Shown here: positions 58,691-64,000 of the stretch, one piece after another
How positions within the stretch are numbered: the first letter of the stretch is position 1
How the letters are laid out: each line of letters starts with the position of its first letter
NCBI GenBank assembly: GCA_947179155.2
Contig: OX359275.1
Location: forward strand, 2,971,001 to 3,035,000
Reading direction: 5' to 3'
Source of the DNA: Hedera helix
Lineage: Eukaryota > Streptophyta > Magnoliopsida > Apiales > Araliaceae
DNA: 64,000 nucleotides
Made by a program: the position numbers and the translations under genes
The notes under the pieces: model-generated
Told to the model about the DNA's origin: nothing
Databases searched by the model: none
What the model saw: the letters and a program-made list of their open reading frames with translations, nothing else

Positions 58691-59758
58691 CAGCCCCATC
58701 AATATATAAAAGATTGACAAGTATGAATCCCTAAATTAAACAGTCCACAATTTACATAATACAGGCAGACTACATCTGAATTTTTTAAAGTTTACAGGGA
58801 TATAATCTACAATAACAGTGTAACAAAAGACTACTTGATGTATTACAGTGGCTATTGACAATAGCAAGTTACCAACAGTTGACGCCATTTACAATGGACA
58901 CCTAGAAAAATTCCCGATACTCCTAGTGACAAAACAAACGCTATTAGATACAAGAAGCAGCCTCAGAGATTGTATACAACTTTACAAGCTCATTGATGAG
59001 AGATGAGCCAATTACATTTTCGCAACCTAATATGTTAAAATCATTGACAAAAGACACAAAAAATGCTTTGCATGCAGACTAATGGATACGATGGTTGCAT
59101 TCAAAAACTTAGCCCCAACATCCTCAATAATCAATAAGTTTATGAACTGGAATCTTTCTAGACATCATTAGTACTTTGGCAAACCAAAGCCATTTTCAGA
59201 TGGATCCAAGGAAGCAGCCAATCTCATCTTTCTCCAGATAACTAACATGGGCTGATTCAATAACAAACCAAAGAGTTACCTGCTCTGCTCCCTGAATATG
59301 ATGATTTGAAAAAAATACAACGTTTACAAATCAAAGCGTAATCTATCCTTGCCATAAAAGGAAAAAACTAGAAAGAGCATTTCATTAGAATTGTTATAAA
59401 GCTCCATGGGAACCTTTTAGTTAATAAACTGCCACCTAACTTAGTCAAGTCCATGAAACTTTGAGTACCCCAAAATTAATCTTTAAAATGCACAGTTAAC
59501 ATAAAAAATAAAATGATATATTAACTCAATGCTCCCTGATCAACTTTGTAGACCACACACTTCAGAGTTGATTGAAATATGTTGTAAGCCAACTGGATAA
59601 GGAGAATGGAAGAATGATCGTCTCTCCAAAGGATGTCATGTTGGAAATAAGAAATTTTTTATGAATGCCAAACACTGTATAATTTTTTTACAAATCCACA
59701 AAGATAGATAACTTTAAACCTAGTGGTTGGAGCAAAGAAAAATAGCAAAGAAACTGAC

Positions 59759-60086
59759 CGGGGATGGACCCAGCCCCATGGTTCAGTAGGGTCAATTTTA
59801 AAAAAATATATAGTAAAATAAATTTTAAAATTAAATAATGCTCAAATATTGTTTACGATAACAATTTTTGAGACTTCATTGCTTGAATTTATAGCAATGA
59901 AACTATGATAGCCTCATTTTCAATAGTTAGAAAATATCATGCTCAATGTAAGTTATTAAACAATGAGAAAGAGTGGAGTGATAATGTGGATAGAAGTTTG
60001 AGATATTTAGTAAATTTTTAATCTAAAATTTCATATTTTAACTAAATATCCTATTAAAAAAAATGACCCTGAAAATTCAGTGCCCC

Positions 60087-60127
<41 letters not shown>

Positions 60128-60143
60128 GGTGGATCTGCCCATG
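59759..60143. mobile_element. hAT-like MITE (385 bp) with a ~35-40-base C run
   Basis: Flanking octamers AAACTGAC (59751-59758) and AAATTGAC (60144-60151) match at 7 of 8. Ends read CGGGGATGGACCCAGCC and, reverse-complemented from the right, CATGGGCAGATCCACC, imperfect TIRs of hAT type. The interior is AT-rich without an ORF. A long C homopolymer (60083-60125) lies next to the right terminus. Confidence 0.6.
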
Positions 60144-61626
60144 AAATTGACTGACGAGTGTTTTTAGTTTAAATAAACACAAATAGAATTGATCGTAAAG
60201 CACCTACATACCCTAACTTCAAACGTTAATATAATTGATCGTAAATTTAGGCAAAAGCTTATTGACCATTTCGCCATAAAGTATCATACTAATTCTATCC
60301 CTAAATTTCAATAAACATAAACCCAAATGTGCTCCACTGGAAATTCTAAATTTATAGCTTCCTTTCTTACCATGTTCCATATCAAGAAATGACGCCCTAT
60401 AAAGCTATTTTTCAGTACCGAAAGGTAAAGCATTTTCCTTCTTCGTTATTCCAAATAGCTTTTCACTCACACTAACAAATGCTGCATCTGACTGCGTAAA
60501 CAAAAGCACCATTTTTTCCTTTCAACCATTCTGCTAAATATGTCATTGACACAACCTAACCAACAAAAACTACTTAAATATTAAAAGCCAATCAATGAGA
60601 TGACTTGTCTCGGTACGGAAAAAAAGAAAGCCAATTTTGTGACATTTTATTACGCAACAGAAACTAGGAGAAAAATAGCAGAAAGTGCATTGAATTATAC
60701 AACAACCAATGAATTTATGAGCAATAATTTTTAAGGCTAAGAATCTTTTAAGAAGCATAAATTCAATTTTGAAAACCAATAGATTTTTTTATCCTCCTTG
60801 CTAGACAATTAAATCGACAAAGATGGATTAACAGCAAGGGAACAATTTATTTTCACATCAATGTCTCTAGGAGCTATGTCAAATTCACTGATAACAGGAT
60901 ACTAGCAACTTCTTTAACATTTCAATTCACAAAATCCTATGAACTTAAAGACAGTCTTCTTGAACAGTTATATATCGAACTATTCTTTTAAGACCAAGTT
61001 TGAGTAAAGAAGGTAACCTACATGGGTGTCACAATAGATAATGGGTTGACATGTTGTAACAAGCCATAAACTCGAATGTCTCGCGGTCATGGGTGACAAA
61101 ACACTAATGCTTGACTGGTATACATGGTTTATATGTGTGTATCCGGATGATTAGTCTCACTTCGGAAAAGGGTGGGGATTACCCTGAGTAACCAAAAGAG
61201 TTACAGAAAAGAGAAGTGTTGCTTGCACAATTTGGTAAGAATTTTCTTATCATACTCCTACAAATGCATATACTTAAACATGGCTTATAAGAGCAACACA
61301 TCATAAAACTTATCCAAAGATTAAAAACAAAAAACAGAGCAAAACATCATAAAAGAATGAAACCCACTCAAAGACACATTGAACATTCTAATAAATAGAT
61401 AATTAATAATCAATCTCAACTTCTCAGCTTCATCAGAAGTGTTCACGTGTTAACCAGACTACCAGAGACCATTCACATATTTGTAGAAGACTTAATGAAC
61501 ACCAAGACACAGGGAAAAAAACGAGAAAATATAAAAGCATCATGTTTAAGCATCATTGCTTATATTTCATGTGATAGAAGTGAAAAGTAATAGTAACGTG
61601 AATGAAGGACAGATAAGTTATACAAT

Positions 61627-61652
61627 TATATATATATATATATATATATATA
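61627..61652. repeat. TA microsatellite
   Basis: Short uninterrupted TA run. Confidence 0.9.
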
Positions 61653-61752
61653 AATGATTCATAACAAGTATTTGTTATGGAGCAAAATATGACAAATACC
61701 ATTATTAGCGTTCAATATATGAAGTAATGACCCAAATTAAAACTGCAAAAAC

Positions 61753-61950
61753 GCCATTTGCTACTATTAGTAGCGAATGAAAGAATTAAAATTTTCCAGC
61801 GTCCGCTAATAATAGTATAAGATGTAAATCATCCGCTACTGATAGTAACAGATGTAACACATCATCGTTCGCTACTATTAATAGCAGATGATTTAGTCAT
61901 CTGCTACTATTAGTAGCGGATGTCAGATTTTAATTTTTTAATCTTAGTCA
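61753..61950. repeat. Palindromic MITE-like block with repeated GCTACTATTAGTAGC units
   Basis: The motif GCTACTATTAGTAGC(GGATG) and close variants occurs at about 61760, 61806 (as CCGCTAATAATAG), 61831, 61871 and 61903. The block is bounded by AATTAAAATTTTCCAGCG on the left (about 61786) and, inverted, by AAAAATTAAAATCTGACATC on the right (about 61920-61940), giving terminal inverted repeats around 150 bp apart. No ORF. Confidence 0.65.
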
Positions 61951-62024
61951 TTAGTCCCTATAATAGATAGTATGGATATTATTTGTCCTATCTTGCTCAA
62001 CAACAAATATTTGTTATGGATCAT

Positions 62025-62029
<5 letters not shown>

Positions 62030-62083
<54 letters not shown>
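62030..62083. repeat. Compound (TA)n(CA)n microsatellite
   Basis: About 27 bp of TA repeat followed by about 26 bp of CA repeat. Confidence 0.95.
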
Positions 62084-62521
62084 AATGTTTCCAGTACCTC
62101 GAGTTTGCACGGTCTATGATGCAATAACCTCTTTTTTACTTTTTCGGCCCCAAGTATGGTTATTGAAACCAGAAGCCTTGAAGTAATTCCTCAATGCCTC
62201 TGTCATTTCTCCCGCCCCTTGACGTCACTATGATGCAATACTCTCAAAATGGAGGATTATGCAGCAGGATAGATATTAAGCTATTTAATGGCCAGTGGAA
62301 AAAGCAAATTACTTATCATACACTACTAGAGCTACTAATGTATTTTAGCACAATTATTTAAGTGTTGCAGTCTGTAGGGATCAGAAAGAAAGCCACAGAG
62401 AATCTACTCTTCCCTCCAACCCACACGTTCAAAACTTACTTTTTCAAGAAATCACACTCTGCATGTGGCGCAAACATAAACCAGAAAGAATGATTGTCGA
62501 TGCTCCAAAACTCTGCATACA

Positions 62522-62860
62522 TCAGCTTGAAGGCAGGCGTCTCCGCTTCCCATAATTTACATCCCTCGATCGAGACTTGTGACCATTTTCTGTCATCACA
62601 CGTGATCTGCTATGAGATCTTGAAGAAGCCTGTCCCCAATCCCAATTATCCTCGTAACCCAAGTCATGCTCCTTTGACGTGGGTCTCGATAATCATCTTT
62701 TTCCATCGCGTACATGTGCTCCTTATCATATATATATCCGTGTCTTGCTCCCTCTCATCACGATGCCTCTTCTCAGAGTTTCCTGACCAGTCACGCTCAC
62801 AACCCTGTCCCTTTTCCCGGGAAGCAGCAACATTTCACCTTACACCCTTATCATGGCTTG
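62522..62860 (-). pseudogene. RS-rich C-terminal exon remnant of an RNA-processing-type protein
   Basis: On the minus strand, three adjoining frame segments read SREKGQGCERDWSGNSEKRH...REQDTDIY, then DKEHMYAMEKDDYRDPRQRS, then DLGYEDNWDWGQASSRSHSR and SRDVNYGKRRRLPSS followed by TGA at 62522. The charged Arg/Glu/Asp and RS-dipeptide composition resembles the C-terminus of plant mRNA-processing factors (CPSF30- or Fip1-like; I cannot decide). Two frame changes (near 62735 and 62660) suggest a decayed copy, and upstream coding sequence is cut off where an LTR begins at 62861. The overlapping plus-strand ORF is treated as a shadow. Confidence 0.4.
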
Positions 62861-64000
62861 TGTAACGCCCCCAAAATTCAGACTATTCTCAATCCCAATC
62901 TTGTGCGTCAATACAATCTTATTCAAACTCCACGTCATTAAATCAATAATATAACTAATAAAATTCAGGAATTTTTAAAAACTTTTACAACACTTATTAC
63001 TTTTATACCTTTTCGAATTGGTTTAACTAAAAACCTTACATCCTCATCTTATCACCGGATCACAATCTTTGCAATCCATTTGAATTTTTCACAATCATAT
63101 ATATTATTATTTATCTCAAAACATTAATTATGAGTATACAAACACCCAACTTTCAATACATGCTTCGCTCTTATATACAAGATAGATTTCCAAAACCACA
63201 AGTTGAACTTTTATTACAGAACCCACATAATTATAAACACTATCTTTTATAGAGTCCTTCCATCGTGCAGATGTACTTTACAATAAATAAAGTTTTACAA
63301 TTCACATTCGAAACAAATAACTTTTGTTCGACATCTCAACGTTTCATACAATTTAGTTTATTTTCATCACAGCAAGTCATTTTGACTTGATACAATTTTA
63401 TTAAAGAAAACGATAAACACTTTCGTTCTAAACACGCTTCAAGTCTTTATCGCCAAGATTATCTGATAATCCATCCTTTAATCTGCAAATAAAATATTTG
63501 CAAGAATGAACGCGGCGACTCAACAAGTGTAATATTTAACGCATTTCATGCTTCATATATCATACAACAAATGTGATCATGCTTCGCATTTTACTCATGC
63601 ATCATACATTTCGTGCTATGCATTTTACACAACATACTTTTCATGCGATGCATTTTATATGAATATGCATCGTACCAACTGAATACTACCAGTTATATCA
63701 ATTTATCAACTAAATATCATCAATTATAATCACAGAGTTGCACAATGTGCACAATGAATCATGCTCACAAAAATTCACATAACACATACAATTTTGCACA
63801 TAATTGAGTAATCAGTTAGCATATTATCAACAATTTCACATTTAGTTCAATTAGAACTGAAAGAACTTGCCTCGGTTTTCGTTCATCATTATTCACGTAT
63901 TATACACCCATTGTATACTTTTATTTCTTGGTTTATGTAATCCATACATTTACATTCGCCGCATAACCTACATATATACAATCAGGTTATAACGCATTCA
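62861..64000 (-). mobile_element. Partial LTR of a second Ty3/gypsy-like element, running off the right edge
   Basis: Begins TGTAACGCCCCCAAAATTC, which on the minus strand is an LTR end of the form ...GGGGGCGTTACA, closely like but not identical to the Tekay-like LTR terminus (GGGGGCGTCACA). Downstream sequence does not match the other LTRs in the window, so it is another family. It includes loosely repeated GCATTTTAC / CATGC motifs (63570-63680). No coding region is visible before the window ends. Confidence 0.6.

Larger units (their letters stand above)
58691..62521 (-). other. Low-coding region, possibly 3' UTR/intron of a minus-strand gene remnant
   Basis: Composition is more gene-like than the flanks, but I find no long ORF. 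On the minus strand, splice-like signals (AAAAA|GTAAGT near 62431; CCATGTTAG near 59254) bracket a large interval that contains a hAT-like element, a palindromic MITE-like block and microsatellites. Just past the acceptor-like site a short frame encodes KMRLAASLDPSENGFGLPKY and stops near 59169; I do not recognise it. Treat as untranslated or decayed unless transcripts say otherwise. Confidence 0.3.

Noticed and set aside
62494..62865. 123-codon plus-strand ORF
   Set aside because: No recognisable domain; the opposite strand gives a much more protein-like RS-rich tail, and the ORF end coincides with an LTR start.
1..64000. tRNA, rRNA or other structured RNA genes
   Set aside because: I scanned for tRNA-like A/B-box arrangements and rRNA cores and saw none that I could support; the tRNA-like matches are retrotransposon primer-binding sites.

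Overview
The window is nuclear DNA from a flowering plant, most likely a eudicot. It is AT-rich, its genes are split by GT-AG introns, its proteins belong to plant families (a pectate lyase, an RCC1-family protein of plant type, arabinogalactan-like peptides), and more than a third of it is retrotransposon. I cannot name the species.

Layout. 1-7.2 kb is a graveyard of nested retroelements: the end of a Ty3/gypsy LTR, a collapsed Tat/Ogre-type Ty3 element (RNase H, a spliced antisense ORF, a 495-bp 3' LTR) and a decayed LINE. 9.5-12.2 kb holds an intact five-coding-exon RCC1-repeat gene (+). A TIR-bounded DNA element follows at 12.76-13.66 kb. 15.37-26.70 kb is a complete, young, apparently coding-competent Ty3 chromovirus (Tekay/Del-like, minus strand) with 3.25-kb LTRs and a TTTTT target duplication. 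27.52-33.26 kb is a non-autonomous relative with two 2,647-bp LTRs, only 450 bp between them and a TTATT target duplication. 33.3-39.1 kb is AT-rich intergenic DNA with tandem duplications and hairpins. 39.2-40.9 kb is an intact four-exon pectate lyase gene (+). 43.0-49.6 kb is a decayed but intron-bearing copy of the chaperonin subunit gene CCT5 (minus), with a hAT-like element in one intron. 51.2-57.0 kb carries two tandem paralogous genes for short GPI-anchored AGP/BCP1-like peptides (minus), separated by a 3,252-bp solo LTR of the same chromovirus family with an AATTA target duplication. 57-62.5 kb is mostly non-coding, with hAT-like and palindromic MITE-like insertions. An RS-rich coding remnant (minus) at 62.5-62.86 kb is abutted by another LTR that runs off the right edge.

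The main story is one chromovirus family seen in four states: an intact potential donor (15.4-26.7 kb), a minimal derivative that keeps its LTRs, primer-binding site and polypurine tract and whose first and last polyprotein codons are joined in one 28-codon ORF (27.5-33.3 kb), a solo LTR (52.1-55.4 kb), and a truncated LTR (1-1622). The donor could in principle supply proteins in trans to the derivative; that is inference. The host genes show no operon-like relationship: RCC1 (regulatory), pectate lyase (cell wall) and AGP peptides (cell surface) are independent transcription units.
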